DNA of 64,000 nucleotides from Clostridiales bacterium CHKCI001 (GCA_900045905.1 FCNS01000004.1:145538-209537); one strand, 5' to 3'. Shown: positions 26,203 to 35,806, counted from the first letter of the stretch. The notes: generated from the letters alone by a model not told the origin. Numbers and translations are program-made.

Positions 26203-27591
26203 TTAAAAGGTAAATTTATCTTCAAAGTAATTTTTTAACTCTTCAATTTTAATACGCTCTTGAGCCATTGTATCACGATCACGAACGGTAACGCATCCAT
26301 CTTTTTCTGACTCAAAGTCATATGTGATACAGAATGGTGTACCAATTTCATCCTGTCTTCTGTAACGCTTACCAATATTACCTCTGTCATCAAATTCACA
26401 GTTATAATACTTGCAGAGTTCCTGATAAATCTTTTCTGCATTTTCATTTAATTTCTTCGATAATGGAAGTACACCAATTTTAACTGGTGCTAATGCAGGA
26501 TGGAAATGAAGAACGGTTCTTACATCTCCTCCTTCCAGTGTTTCCTCATCGTAAGCAGAACATAAAAATGCCAACGTAACACGATCTGCTCCAAGAGATG
26601 GCTCAATTACATAAGGAACATATTTCTGCTTTTTCTCATCATCAAAATAAGTCATATCCTGACCTGATGTATTCTGATGCTGTGTTAAGTCATAATCCGT
26701 TCTATCTGCAATACCCCAAAGTTCACCCCATCCAAATGGGAATAAAAATTCAATATCTGTCGTACCCTTAGAATAAAAACAAAGCTCTTCTGGAGAATGA
26801 TCTCTTGCCCTCATTTCTTCGTCCTTCATTCCAAGACTCTTTAGCCAATCAATACAGAATTGACGCCAATAAGTAAACCATTCTAAATCGGTACCTGGCT
26901 CACAGAAAAATTCTAACTCCATCTGTTCAAATTCTCTTGTACGGAATGTAAAGTTACCTGGTGTAATTTCATTACGGAAAGATTTTCCAATTTGACCAAT
27001 TCCAAATGGAATTTTTTTACGGGAAGTTCTTTGTACATTCTTAAAATTAACAAAAATACCCTGTGCTGTTTCTGGTCTTAAATACACAGTATTCTTAGCA
27101 TCTTCTGTAACACCCTGGAATGTCTTAAACATTAAGTTAAACTGACGAATATCGGTCCAGTTCTTTTTACCACAAGAAGGACAACAAATCTCATGATCTT
27201 CAATAAACTGTTTCATCTCATCCTGAGACCATCCATCTACAGAACCTTCTATTGTAACATCATTGTCCTGCATATAATCCTCAATCAGCTTATCCGCACG
27301 GAAACGTTCATGACATTCTTTACAATCCATCAATGGGTCCGAGAATCCGCCCAAATGTCCAGATGCAACCCATGTCTGAGGATTCATTAAAATCGCACAA
27401 TCCACACCAACATTATATGGACTTTCCTGAATAAATTTTTGCCACCATGCTTTTTTTACATTATTTTTTAATTCAACACCAAGATTACCGTAATCCCATG
27501 TATTAGCAAGACCTCCATAAATTTCAGAACCAGGATATACAAAACCTCTTGCCTTTGCTAATGCCACAATCTTATCCATTGACTTTTCCAT
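26203..27591 (-). CDS. glyQS: Glycyl-tRNA synthetase, alpha2 type
   Basis: Charges tRNA-Gly in the cytoplasm. The 462-aa product is a class II synthetase: N-terminal [20 protein letters not shown] and [16 protein letters not shown], a Cys4 zinc site (CKEC...CPSCGKKN), motif 2 [20 protein letters not shown], motif 3 GADRVTLAF, and the C-terminal anticodon domain ([20 protein letters not shown]). Length matches the single-chain bacterial/eukaryotic-like form, not the GlyQ/GlyS tetramer. GAGGT precedes the ATG. The 160-bp leader up to the next gene shows no recognisable T-box core. Confidence 0.97.
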   Translation of the reverse strand: MEKSMDKIVALAKARGFVYPGSEIYGGLANTWDYGNLGVELKNNVKKAWWQKFIQESPYNVGVDCAILMNPQTWVASGHLGGFSDPLMDCKECHERFRADKLIEDYMQDNDVTIEGSVDGWSQDEMKQFIEDHEICCPSCGKKNWTDIRQFNLMFKTFQGVTEDAKNTVYLRPETAQGIFVNFKNVQRTSRKKIPFGIGQIGKSFRNEITPGNFTFRTREFEQMELEFFCEPGTDLEWFTYWRQFCIDWLKSLGMKDEEMRARDHSPEELCFYSKGTTDIEFLFPFGWGELWGIADRTDYDLTQHQNTSGQDMTYFDDEKKQKYVPYVIEPSLGADRVTLAFLCSAYDEETLEGGDVRTVLHFHPALAPVKIGVLPLSKKLNENAEKIYQELCKYYNCEFDDRGNIGKRYRRQDEIGTPFCITYDFESEKDGCVTVRDRDTMAQERIKIEELKNYFEDKFTF

Positions 27592-27752
27592 AACTTTACC
27601 TCACATTCTAAGATCACAGTGTTTGATTCGACACTGCTGATCCATTTCTGTTCTCTTATCAGCTCTGCAACTGATCCCATTTCTGGATATATCTTCATTA
27701 TTGTACTATGCTTCTGTCTATTTGTAAAGCGGTATAACGTTCTTGTACGATA

Positions 27753-28397
27753 TTAAAAAATTCCGCTTGCTTTTTTAAATATAATATAGGCATCCTGACC
27801 TGCTGGCGTGTTTACATTATTTTTTGAATTACAGTTCACATTAGTGGATACATAGGCAACTTCCCCTTCTACTGTAATATCTGCTTCATAATTCACATAA
27901 ACCAACTGATAATCCCCATGTGACATAATTTCTTCAATCGTTGCTGTCTCCCCCGTAACAGTCACAAATTCTCCTATTAAATCAATCGTCGTATCCGATA
28001 AATTCTCTGTATAAATCGTACTGCCGCCTGCTAACGCAATATCATCTGCATTAAATGTACTATAATCTTCTGCCGTCTGATAGCTCATCCTGACAACAAC
28101 ATTATCCCCTTCTTTTTTTACACTATCCAGACTAATTGGAAGTATGTTCTCTGTCTGTTCAGAAGAATAAAACTCCAGATTTGCTTGCTCTTTATTATAT
28201 GTCTGTACCTCTTCCTGTCCCATCTTTTCTAAATCTTCTATATTATAATTCTCATTATCAAATGCTTCAATATAAGCCCCTTCCAATGACTTATCTAACT
28301 TTATAAATACTCCGCTCTGGGTTGGTTGATATTCCACTCCACATGCCGATAACAATAATATCACCGCTGAAATAGCTCCTGCTAATTTCCTCTTCAT
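27753..28397 (-). CDS. Predicted lipoprotein of unknown function
   Basis: A 214-aa secreted lipoprotein. The signal peptide MKRKLAGAISAVILLLSACG ends in the lipobox LLSAC. The mature part is acidic (IEAFDNENYNIEDLEKMGQE, VRMSYQTAEDYSTFNADDIA) with predicted beta-strands and no known domain by eye. GGGAGGTAG lies at correct spacing for the ATG at 28397; an upstream in-frame ATG at 28421 would add eight residues before the signal and lacks a site. The gene stands alone upstream of glyQS. Anchored outside the membrane by lipidation of the cysteine (inferred). Confidence 0.8.
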   Translation of the reverse strand: MKRKLAGAISAVILLLSACGVEYQPTQSGVFIKLDKSLEGAYIEAFDNENYNIEDLEKMGQEEVQTYNKEQANLEFYSSEQTENILPISLDSVKKEGDNVVVRMSYQTAEDYSTFNADDIALAGGSTIYTENLSDTTIDLIGEFVTVTGETATIEEIMSHGDYQLVYVNYEADITVEGEVAYVSTNVNCNSKNNVNTPAGQDAYIIFKKASGIF

Positions 28398-28648
28398 TTC
28401 TACCTCCCGATGCCCATCCACTGTGGCATAAATTTAGGGATAGATGAACCCTTGTTCTATCCCCTTTTTTATCGTAATACGAAAAAGAAAGCTCCAGTAG
28501 AGGTTTCCTCTGTTAAAGCTTTTGAACTTGTAATTTTTTTCATTGTACTATGTTCTTCTATAATTTGCAAGCATTCTTTCCAAAAAAATCCTTAAAATTC
28601 TATGAATCTTATCCTTAATATATTCCCAGAATTATTGCTTCATTCCAT

Positions 28649-28805
28649 ATCAACTACCCACGACCTAAGGATCATGGGCTTGTAACTGCCTAGTCGTAGT
28701 AACGGCTTACGCCTCCGCCCTTTAACCCCATCGGTATCTTACCTTTCGTTGCGTTACATTACAGAGGACGACAGCACCCTTTATGGCAAAGTTTACTCTG
28801 CCATA
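28649..28805 (-). ncRNA. omegaRNA-like 3' end of an IS200/IS605 (TnpB) element
   Basis: On the minus strand, directly after a TnpB C-terminal remnant, about 155 nt of structured and less AT-rich sequence end in a hairpin (AAGCCCATGATC, loop, GGTCGTGGGTAGTTGAT). This is the terminal AGCCCAT...GGGTAGTTnA pattern of IS605 right ends. TnpB-guiding omegaRNAs are made from exactly this part, with the guide immediately beyond the end (below 28649). The structure appears far better kept than the tnpB gene. Boundaries are approximate. Confidence 0.65.
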
Positions 28806-29045
28806 ACTGTATCAGGTACTTGATGCAAGATAGTTGATTCTCATATGATACAGATTCATAGCTCTAATTCGGTCATCATTTGACTGATAGCCGCAGTTTT
28901 TGCAGCAAAACAAATGCTTATTATTTGTGGCAGAAATACGGCAATTTCTTATCGAAATAATATTGGAAGAAAACGATCGTTTGGTCGGATGGTTACTTCG
29001 CTTGTAGTATGGGCGAGGTTTCATCCCCAATTTTCTTTCAGTCAT
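28806..29045 (-). pseudogene. tnpB: TnpB C-terminal remnant
   Basis: An open fragment of ~77 codons. Its last 35 codons are clearly TnpB zinc finger/RuvC-III: KHLFCCKNCGYQSNDDRIRA followed by MNLYHMRINYL, including the NDD catalytic aspartate region. Upstream residues (RKLGMKPRPYYKRSNHPTKR) are only vaguely TnpB-like. The N-terminal ~300 residues, RuvC-I and RuvC-II are gone, so it cannot make a working nuclease. It lies between a lipoprotein gene and the citrate synthase pseudogene. Confidence 0.8.
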
Positions 29046-29093
29046 CTAACTACTATGTTTCTTTCATTTTTTATTAAAAGAGCTGCCATTGCT

Positions 29094-30422
29094 TTACTCT
29101 CTTTCTTCCATAACACTCATATAAGCAGGCCTTATAATTTTATCTGCACAAATCTGCTCTTCAATCCGATGTGCACTCCACCCTACAATTCGAGCTACTG
29201 CAAATATGGCGGTATAAAGTTCCTGTGGAATATCTAGCATATTATATACAAAACCGCTGTAAAAATCCACATTTGGGCTAACTCCTTTGTAAATCTTTCT
29301 CTCTTTGGCAATAATTTTGGGAGCAATTTCTTCTACTGCATTGTAAAGCTCCATATCATCTTCCCGATGCTTTTCTTTAGCAAGTATTTCTACATAAGAC
29401 TTAAAGATTCGTTCTCTTGGATCTGACAGAGAATAAATTGCATGACCCATACCATAAATAAGTCCTTTTTGGTCAAACGCTTCTTTTGAGAGAATTTTTG
29501 CAAGGCAATGGGCAATTTCTTCTTTATCTTTTATATCCCGAACAGTTTGGCGGATATATTCCATCATCTCCATAACTTTAATGTTAGCGCCTCCGTGCTT
29601 TGGACCTTTCAGAGATGACATAGCCGCTGCGATTGTAGAATAGGTATCTGAACCAGATGAAGTAACAACTCGTGTCGTAAAAGTAGAATTATTTCCCCCT
29701 CCATGCTCCATATGTAGAATAAGCGCTGTATCCAATACCTTCGCCTCAATTGGCATATATTCTTGGTTAGGACGAAGCATCATCAATAGATTTTCAGCAG
29801 TGGAGAGCTGTAAATCTGGATGATGAATGTACATACTTTGCCCATTTTCATAATGATTATAGGCATGATAGGCATGCACTGCTAAGACTGGAAACAATCC
29901 AATTAATTCAATACATTAACGTAAACTATTATCCACATTTGTATCTTTTGCCAATTTGTCATAGGAAGCTAGCGTAAGAATACTTCGAGTCATAGTATTC
30001 ATAATATCAGAACTTGGAGCTTTCATAATGACATCCCGCGTAAAATTTGTAGGAAGTATTCTGCTTTTTCCTATCACTTCACAAAAATCCTGCAAATCTT
30101 TTTTGTTTGGTAACTCTCCCATTAATAGTAAGTATGCAATTTTTTCAAAACCAAATTCATTTTTTCCTAAATCCTGAATCAGATCTTTTACATTATATCC
30201 CCGATACCATAACTCTCCATCACACGGAACTCGCCGTCCATCAACTGCTTTTGAAGATACTATTTTAGAAATATTTGTTAATCCTGTTAATACACCTTTT
30301 CCATTTACATCTCTAAGACCAAGATTTACGCCATATTCTTTATAAAGTCTAGGAGAAATTTTATCATTTTTAAAACATATATCTGCCTGCTTCTGAACGT
30401 ACTGATTTAGATTTTCTATCAT
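29094..30422 (-). pseudogene. gltA: Citrate synthase interrupted by one in-frame stop codon
   Basis: Citrate synthase condenses acetyl-CoA and oxaloacetate. Both halves are full-length-like and in the same frame, together about 442 codons. Part one ends NVDNSLR, then TAA (29916-29918), then CIELIGLFPVLAVHAYHAYN. Homologues usually have Q at this place (LRQ), so CAA to TAA is the simplest cause. Catalytic parts remain: MEHGGGNNSTFTTRVVTS, GLIYGMGHAIYSLSDPRER, SPNVDFYSGFVY. A TTG at 29897 could restart translation, but no good ribosome binding site is seen. The start overlaps the upstream MarR-like gene by 4 bp (ATGA), so they form an operon. If not a sequencing error or suppressed stop, the enzyme is lost. 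Confidence 0.88.
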
Positions 30423-30916
30423 TCTTTTGCTTCTCCTTTCATACTATAAATTTCTTTTCGCATAATTTCTTCCACTTCATTCATCATAACCAATAAATGA
30501 ATAAACTTCTCTTTTCCATATTTTTCTATTACTCTTCCATAAAACTCGTGTAGAACTTGTCCCTGTTTTTTAAGCATTCTAACTCCAGCTGAAGTAATTG
30601 TAATATAAGTCCCTTCACTGCCATCACCATCATGTGTCCACTCTACAAGTCCTCTATCTTTAAGAACACCTATCATTCTAGATACTTTATAGACAGGTAT
30701 CTGCATTCTTTCTGCAATGTCTTCTAGGTAAACTTTTGCACAAGAACCTTCCTCTTTTGCTTCTTGTGCCATACACATAATAATATAGTCTCCAACGGAT
30801 AACTCTTGGAAATATTTCTTAACATTTACTTTATTCATTAAATATCTGCGGTAAGTAAACTCATTGGATAACTGTTCAATATTTTGATTTTCTAATAAAT
30901 GATTATTTAACTCCAT
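30419..30916 (-). CDS. MarR-type winged-helix regulator
   Basis: A 165-aa predicted DNA-binding protein. Helices around VYLEDIAERMQIPVYKVSRM and IGVLKDRGLVEW form the winged helix, with the wing at GDGSEGTYITITSAG. The C-terminal helix (LLVMMNEVEEIMRKEIYSM) would dimerise. It overlaps the citrate synthase start by 4 bp and so is translationally coupled to it. It may respond to a metabolite of that pathway or act elsewhere. A second MarR gene lies 115 bp upstream on the same strand. Confidence 0.8.
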   Translation of the reverse strand: MELNNHLLENQNIEQLSNEFTYRRYLMNKVNVKKYFQELSVGDYIIMCMAQEAKEEGSCAKVYLEDIAERMQIPVYKVSRMIGVLKDRGLVEWTHDGDGSEGTYITITSAGVRMLKKQGQVLHEFYGRVIEKYGKEKFIHLLVMMNEVEEIMRKEIYSMKGEAKE

Positions 30917-31030
30917 GACTCCACACTCCTTATTTATAATGATTTTTTTGTTTTAAAATATTATGATTTAATAATAAATTATTTAATTTTAAACTATATA
31001 ATTTTATGAAATCCTCTCCTTACCTATCTT

Positions 31031-31474
31031 CTATTCTATTTCATTCAAAGCTTTTTCTATATTCGTATCAATCTTTATAGCCACTTTTTCTAGAACTCGC
31101 TTCTCCTCTTCTGTTATTCCATCAAATATAATCTGGTTCAGTCTAGTCCATATTTCTGTAATTTCACAAACAACACTCTCTGCCTCTGGAGTGAGCTTTA
31201 AATGGACACATCTTCTATCTTTTTCATCTGGAATAAACATAAGAATATTCATTTTCTGCATACGAAATATTGACTGTGATATATGACCTCTTGTAAGTTT
31301 TGTAGAATTTTGTATATCCCTCGATGTGTCTTTTTCTCCACACCTAGAAAGATAATAAAGTATTTTGATATCTACTTTTCTTAAACTGTACTTTTCGCGT
31401 ATCTGAATAATTTCTCTTTCTAATAATTGTTTGTAACGTATACCTTGCAGCATTAATTCTACTTGTTTATCCAT
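31031..31474 (-). CDS. MarR family transcriptional regulator
   Basis: A 147-aa protein with a standard MarR core: recognition region DIQNSTKLTRGHISQSIFRM and wing IPDEKDRRCVHLKLTPEAE (the DxRxxxLxLT signature). GGAG lies seven bases before the ATG at 31474, while the in-frame ATG at 31486 has none, so the shorter form is given. A monocistronic message or cotranscription with the next MarR-like gene are both possible. Ligand unknown. Confidence 0.87.
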   Translation of the reverse strand: MDKQVELMLQGIRYKQLLEREIIQIREKYSLRKVDIKILYYLSRCGEKDTSRDIQNSTKLTRGHISQSIFRMQKMNILMFIPDEKDRRCVHLKLTPEAESVVCEITEIWTRLNQIIFDGITEEEKRVLEKVAIKIDTNIEKALNEIE

Positions 31475-31675
31475 AATTTTCTCCATCCATATATTTTACA
31501 GCTATATAGTTCTAATTATTCATACATATTTGAATGAACAAAAAAAGAATTTATTTTAAATAAAACTGTTTATTTTTAAACTAAATTATCATAGATCTCG
31601 TTGCATTTCAATAGAATCTCTCTTTTTTATACATTTTTGATATTTTGTTTATAATTTTTTAATTTGGGATGGTTT

Positions 31676-32182
31676 TTACTTTAACACGTGAATTTGTTCT
31701 GTAATATATGCTTCAACTTTATCTTTTGGGATATTAAATAGAATGGAAAATTCTGAATATAAGTTATCTTCTGCTTGTTTCCAATACTTTGTATCTAAAA
31801 CAGTTAATTTTTTTCCTTCTGCTTGTCTGCGCTGCTTTCTAAGATATGCTGTTTTTATGATTTTTATCCATTCTTTGCATTCACAACTTTTCAAACACTC
31901 TTTATATTCTTCTTCTCTCACTTTATTATTTTTCGCTTTTAATTCTTCAATATTTGGAATATCATGGATTAACTGCTTTGCCTCTTCCTTAGAAATGATT
32001 TTTCTCATAAATGTCTTTTTTCCATCCACTGGAGTGAAAATCCTTCCTCCATTGTCATTATAAGGATGCAGAACATAGTACAATCGATCTTTTTCAACTC
32101 CAGCCATATCTATTGTTGTAACATCCATTACTTCACAAACACCAGTGCTTCCATAAACAATATAATCACCTTTCTGAAACAT
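31676..32182 (-). CDS. CarD-like transcriptional regulator
   Basis: A 168-aa protein. The first ~65 residues are a CarD/TRCF RNA-polymerase-interaction domain (FQKGDYIVYGSTGVCEVMDV, RLYYVLHPYNDNGGRIFTPV). The rest is helical with a Cys pair (CLKSCECKEW) and basic patch (LRKQRRQAEGKKL) like the DNA-binding half of CarD proteins. CarD members bind the polymerase beta subunit and stabilise open complexes. AGGAGGT precedes the ATG. It is probably monocistronic. Clostridia often have several such paralogues; targets are unknown. Confidence 0.88.
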   Translation of the reverse strand: MFQKGDYIVYGSTGVCEVMDVTTIDMAGVEKDRLYYVLHPYNDNGGRIFTPVDGKKTFMRKIISKEEAKQLIHDIPNIEELKAKNNKVREEEYKECLKSCECKEWIKIIKTAYLRKQRRQAEGKKLTVLDTKYWKQAEDNLYSEFSILFNIPKDKVEAYITEQIHVLK

Positions 32183-32526
32183 TTTTTACCTCCTGTACTT
32201 ACTGCAATATAAATTTTGATAAGAGAAGTTTTGGTTTTACTCCTTCATCAATATATTTATTTTACCACTTTTCAAGAAAAAATGTTAGTTATTCTATGAT
32301 AAAAAGAGATTTTCGTAAAATTATAACAAGGTTATCTGCATATCTCTTTATGCAGTTTTAACAAATAGATCTTCATTATCTAAAAAACAAATAAGATACA
32401 CAAATAAACAAATATATGATAAAATACTCATAGACATTAACCAAAAACGATTTTGCACAAATAAAGCTGCTGCAATATCAAAGAAACTCAGTTTTTAACA
32501 AAGGATTATTTCAGGGAGGAAATAAG
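32183..32526 (+). promoter_or_regulatory. Divergent intergenic region before fabV
   Basis: No gene seen in 344 bp. A small hairpin CTGCATA...TATGCAG at 32337-32356 is followed by TTTT. The sequence TATGATAAAAT at ~32413 is a possible -10 for fabV, and GGGAGG precedes its ATG. No recognised fatty-acid-regulator box was found. Confidence 0.35.
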
Positions 32527-33708
32527 ATGATTATCAAACCAAGAGTAAGAAATTTTATTTGTACAACGGCGCATCCAGATGGTTGTAGAGAAAGTGTATA
32601 CCGCCAAGTACAATATATCAAAAATCTGCCACAATTCAATTCAAAACAGCGCACTTTAATTATTGGCTCCTCAACAGGATACGGACTATCTTCACGTATC
32701 TGCGCAGCATGGGGAGACTGCGCTCCTACTATCGGTGTCTGTTATGAAAAACCTGCCACAGGAAATCGAACCGCTACTGCTGGATGGTACAACACTGCCG
32801 CATTTGAAGATCTAGCCAATCAGGATGGTTTATACGCAAAAACAATCATCGGAGATGCTTATTCACCATCTGTAAAAGAGGAAGTCATGTCTCTTATTCG
32901 TAAAGATTTCGGACAGATTGATCTTCTTGTCTATTCTTTAGCGGCACCGAGACGAGCTATGCCAGACGGAACACTCTATACTTCTGTTTTAAAAACTACA
33001 AAAGAACCTTTTACAAGCAAAAGCCTCGATTTAAATAAAAACCAATTAACAGAAAAAACAGTACTTCCAGCAACACAGGATGAAATAGAATCTACCATTC
33101 ATGTTATGGGCGGAGAAGACTGGAGTGATTGGATTTCTGCATTAAGAAACGAACATCTCTTATCTGAAAATATTCGTACCGTCGCTTATTCTTATATTGG
33201 TCCAGAAATGACTTATCCAATTTACACAGAAGGAACGATTGGGCAGGCGAAGCAACATCTTTATCATACGGCACTCCAATTAAATGCCGAAGGTATTCCA
33301 GCCTATGTTTCTGTAAACAAAGCTGTCGTTACCCAATCCAGCTCTGCCATTCCGATTGTTCCTCTCTATATCTCCATACTATACAAAGTAATGAAAGAAG
33401 CTGGAATACATGAAACTACAATTGAACAAATGTATCGACTGTGGAATTACTATCTGTTAGATTCTAATCCTGTTACCGATATACCAAACCGAATCCGGTT
33501 AGATGATTTGGAAATGCGTCCTGACATTCAACAAAGAGTTCTCGACTGCTGGAATCATCTTACCAATGAAACATTAGAACAATATGCCGATATCAAAGGT
33601 TATTGGCAAGAGTTTTATCAGCTATTTGGATTTAAATATGAAAACATAAACTATGATTTGGATACATCAGCAGATCGAGCAATTCCAAGTATATCTAATT
33701 TACTGTAG
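32527..33708 (+). CDS. fabV: Trans-2-enoyl-CoA/ACP reductase, FabV/TER type
   Basis: A 393-aa NADH-dependent enoyl reductase. It starts MIIKPRVRNFICTTAHPDGC with the family-typical CxxxV loop (GCRESVYRQV). The Rossmann fold site is LIIGSSTGYGLSSRICAAWG. The Tyr-x8-Lys pair is in YTEGTIGQAK, and YSLAAPRRAMPDG is the conserved mid-block. Length fits FabV/TER (about 400 aa). In clostridia the family serves either fatty-acid elongation or crotonyl-CoA reduction; which applies here cannot be read from sequence. GGGAGG precedes the ATG. It is monocistronic between two terminator-like hairpins. Confidence 0.95.
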   Translation: MIIKPRVRNFICTTAHPDGCRESVYRQVQYIKNLPQFNSKQRTLIIGSSTGYGLSSRICAAWGDCAPTIGVCYEKPATGNRTATAGWYNTAAFEDLANQDGLYAKTIIGDAYSPSVKEEVMSLIRKDFGQIDLLVYSLAAPRRAMPDGTLYTSVLKTTKEPFTSKSLDLNKNQLTEKTVLPATQDEIESTIHVMGGEDWSDWISALRNEHLLSENIRTVAYSYIGPEMTYPIYTEGTIGQAKQHLYHTALQLNAEGIPAYVSVNKAVVTQSSSAIPIVPLYISILYKVMKEAGIHETTIEQMYRLWNYYLLDSNPVTDIPNRIRLDDLEMRPDIQQRVLDCWNHLTNETLEQYADIKGYWQEFYQLFGFKYENINYDLDTSADRAIPSISNLL

Positions 33709-33725
33709 AAATCTGTAGTATTATA

Positions 33726-33747
33726 GAGTCAAAATACCTTTTGACTC
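33726..33747 (+). terminator. Hairpin after fabV
   Basis: A perfect 9-bp stem, GAGTCAAAA, 4-nt loop, TTTTGACTC, 18 bp past the fabV stop. The A/T part of the stem could act as an intrinsic terminator, but no T-run follows. Confidence 0.5.
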
Positions 33748-33844
33748 AGACCTCATAATATTGATTTTTTCACTACAAAGAGTAGAAAATAAATACTATA
33801 ATTTTCTCTTTGTTGTATAAATTGTAAGAAATTTCATTTTTTTC

Positions 33845-33873
33845 TTGACACCACAATTTGAATTTGCTACTAT
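33845..33873 (+). promoter_or_regulatory. Strong sigma-70 promoter of amt-glnK
   Basis: TTGACA (33845-33850), a 17-bp spacer and TACTAT (33868-33873). Transcription would start near 33880, at the foot of the leader hairpin and ~113 bp before the amt start. Confidence 0.8.
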
Positions 33874-33883
33874 TGGACATGAC

Positions 33884-33945
33884 AAAGGCGTTTTGGTATA
33901 CAAGTATACAATCTTGTATCATCAAAGCGCCTTTCTCTTTTTCCA
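33884..33945 (+). terminator. Terminator-like hairpin inside the amt leader (putative attenuator)
   Basis: AAAGGCG (33884-33890) pairs with CGCCTTT (33928-33934), and inside it ATACAAG pairs with CTTGTAT, giving a long imperfect hairpin. CTCTTTTTCC follows. It lies between the promoter and the amt ATG, so it should stop most transcripts unless antitermination occurs. The controlling factor (protein, RNA or ligand) is not evident. Confidence 0.6.
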
Positions 33946-33992
33946 TCTTGTCGACTCTTGGGAAATGTTATGAAGAAATGGAGGAATTTATT

Positions 33993-35234
33993 ATGGATAC
34001 TGGAAACACTGGATTTGTTCTTATCTGTGCTGCTTTTGTTCTTTTTATGACACCTGGCCTTGCATTCTTTTATGGAGGACTTGTTCGACGTAAAAATGTA
34101 GTTAACACAATGATGGCCTGTATTTCCTTAATGGGTTTGGCAGTTGTTCTTTGGGTACTTATCGGATATTCTCTTTCTTTTGGAGGCAATCATGCTGGTA
34201 TTATTGGTGACTTCCGTTGGTTTGCATTCCAAAATATCGGTATGGACGTTGGACCTTATTCGGATTCACTGCCACATATGGCATTCGCTGCATTCCAAAT
34301 GATGTTTGCCATTATCACAGCTTGCTTAATTACAGGAGCTGTAGTAGGACGTATGCGCTTTGGTGCATTGTTTGCATTTACTACATTATGGTTCTTTGTT
34401 GTATACTATCCACTGGCTCATATGGTTTGGGGAGAAGGAGGATTTTTATCTTCCATTGGTTCTGTAGACTTTGCAGGAGGCAATGTTGTACATATTAGCT
34501 CTGGTGTAAGTGCCCTTGTACTTGCAATCTTACTTGGAAGAAGACGTGGATATGAACAAACTTCCTATCGTGTTCATAATATTCCTTTTGTTGTGCTTGG
34601 CGCTTCGATTCTCTGGTTCGGATGGTGTGGATTTAATGCTGGAAGTGCATTAGCTGCGGATGGTTTAGCTGCCCACGCACTGATTACAACAATGGTTTCT
34701 TCTGGTTCAGCTATGTTGAGCTGGATGTTAATTGATCGATTAAAGGAAGGAAAACCAACTTTAGTTGGTGCATCCACTGGTTTAGTTATCGGTCTTGTTG
34801 CAATTACTCCAGGCGCAGGATTCGTACCAGTATGGTCTTCCTTTATTATTGGAGCACTTGTAAGTCCAATCTGCTATTTTGGCGTTAATTTTGTAAAACA
34901 TAAATTAAAAATTGATGATGCATTAGATGCATTTGGATGCCATGGTATCGGCGGCGTTTGGGGCGGTATTGCAACAGGATTATTCGCTCAATCTTCTATC
35001 AATCCAGTTGCTCAATGGGATGGCTTATTCTTCGGAGATGTTCATTTATTTCTAGCTCAGCTTGTTGGTATTGTCGTTTCCATTGCAATTGCAGTTGTTG
35101 GTACCTTAATCTGTGCTGGTATTGTTCGTATTTTCATTCCTCTTCGTGTATCTTCAAAAGAAGAATTGATCGGTTTGGATCGCTGCGAACATGGTGAAAA
35201 TGCATATCCATCTTTCAATGGACTGGATAATTAA
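33993..35234 (+). CDS. amt: Ammonium transporter
   Basis: A 413-aa membrane channel of the Amt/Rh family with about 11 TM helices. Conserved blocks: FFYGGLVRRKNVVNTMMACI, the twin histidines in GGNVVHISSGVSALVLAILL and AFGCHGIGGVWGGIATGLFA, and WCGFNAGSALAADGLAAHAL. GGAGG lies before the ATG at 33993; readings from further upstream would run through the leader hairpin and are rejected. It conducts ammonia/ammonium inward under nitrogen limitation and is blocked by GlnK, whose gene follows 17 bp downstream. Confidence 0.95.
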   Translation: MDTGNTGFVLICAAFVLFMTPGLAFFYGGLVRRKNVVNTMMACISLMGLAVVLWVLIGYSLSFGGNHAGIIGDFRWFAFQNIGMDVGPYSDSLPHMAFAAFQMMFAIITACLITGAVVGRMRFGALFAFTTLWFFVVYYPLAHMVWGEGGFLSSIGSVDFAGGNVVHISSGVSALVLAILLGRRRGYEQTSYRVHNIPFVVLGASILWFGWCGFNAGSALAADGLAAHALITTMVSSGSAMLSWMLIDRLKEGKPTLVGASTGLVIGLVAITPGAGFVPVWSSFIIGALVSPICYFGVNFVKHKLKIDDALDAFGCHGIGGVWGGIATGLFAQSSINPVAQWDGLFFGDVHLFLAQLVGIVVSIAIAVVGTLICAGIVRIFIPLRVSSKEELIGLDRCEHGENAYPSFNGLDN

Positions 35235-35251
35235 AAGGAGGGGAATTAAAA

Positions 35252-35611
35252 ATGTTAATTAAAGTCGAAGCGATTGTCAGAGAAGAAAAGTTTGAAGATG
35301 TAAAGGAAGCTCTGCATACCATTCAAGTAAATGGAATTACAGTATCTCAGGTAATGGGATGTGGTGCCCAAAGAGGATATACAACGGTTGTACGTGGTTC
35401 TGAAATTGATGTAACGCTTCAACCAAAAATTAAATTTGAAATTGTCGTCTCCTCAGAAGAATGGGAAGAAAAGGTAATTCAAACAATCCAAAAAGCTGCC
35501 TATACAGGAGAAATTGGAGATGGAAAGATTTTTAGTTACGAAATTCGTTCTGCTTTAAAGATTCGGACAAAAGAAACTGGATACGATGCATTACAATCTC
35601 AAGATCACTAG
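35252..35611 (+). CDS. glnK: PII-family nitrogen regulatory protein
   Basis: A 119-aa trimeric signal protein that binds ATP/ADP and 2-oxoglutarate and plugs Amt. It starts MLIKVEAIVREEKFEDVKEA. The T-loop region reads GCGAQRGYTTVVRG, shorter and different from enteric GlnK, with Tyr present near its tip. The B-loop AAYTGEIGDGKIF and C-loop strands follow. Translation starts behind AAGGAGG, and linkage to amt is the classic arrangement. Uridylylation cannot be judged, as the usual RGAEY motif is replaced. Confidence 0.93.
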   Translation: MLIKVEAIVREEKFEDVKEALHTIQVNGITVSQVMGCGAQRGYTTVVRGSEIDVTLQPKIKFEIVVSSEEWEEKVIQTIQKAAYTGEIGDGKIFSYEIRSALKIRTKETGYDALQSQDH

Positions 35612-35692
35612 AAAAAAACTCGATGTTATTATCTTTTGTTGAAAAGAAGCTGATATACAATAACAACTTATAAAAATATTGGAAAAAGTAAT

Positions 35693-35721
35693 AAAAGGAA
35701 TCTCTAGCGGAGATTCCTTTT
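35693..35721 (+). terminator. Terminator of amt-glnK
   Basis: A 12-bp stem AAAAGGAATCTC, loop TAGCG, GAGATTCCTTTT about 80 bp after the glnK stop, ending in T residues. Confidence 0.85.
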
Positions 35722-35806
35722 GCATTTCAAGATACATTCTTTTTTATTATTCTTTAATAGGCCATTCCTTACAGCCCTTTTTTGATTATCCCAGCACTAT
35801 GCTGAT

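Noticed and set aside
27592..27752. Possible T-box riboswitch upstream of glyQS
   Set aside because: No T-box antiterminator core and no Stem I features were found on the minus strand, and no terminator lies in the leader.
33858..33992. Longer N-terminus of the ammonium transporter
   Set aside because: The added residues are encoded by the leader hairpin; the ATG at 33993 has a strong GGAGG and matches the usual Amt start.
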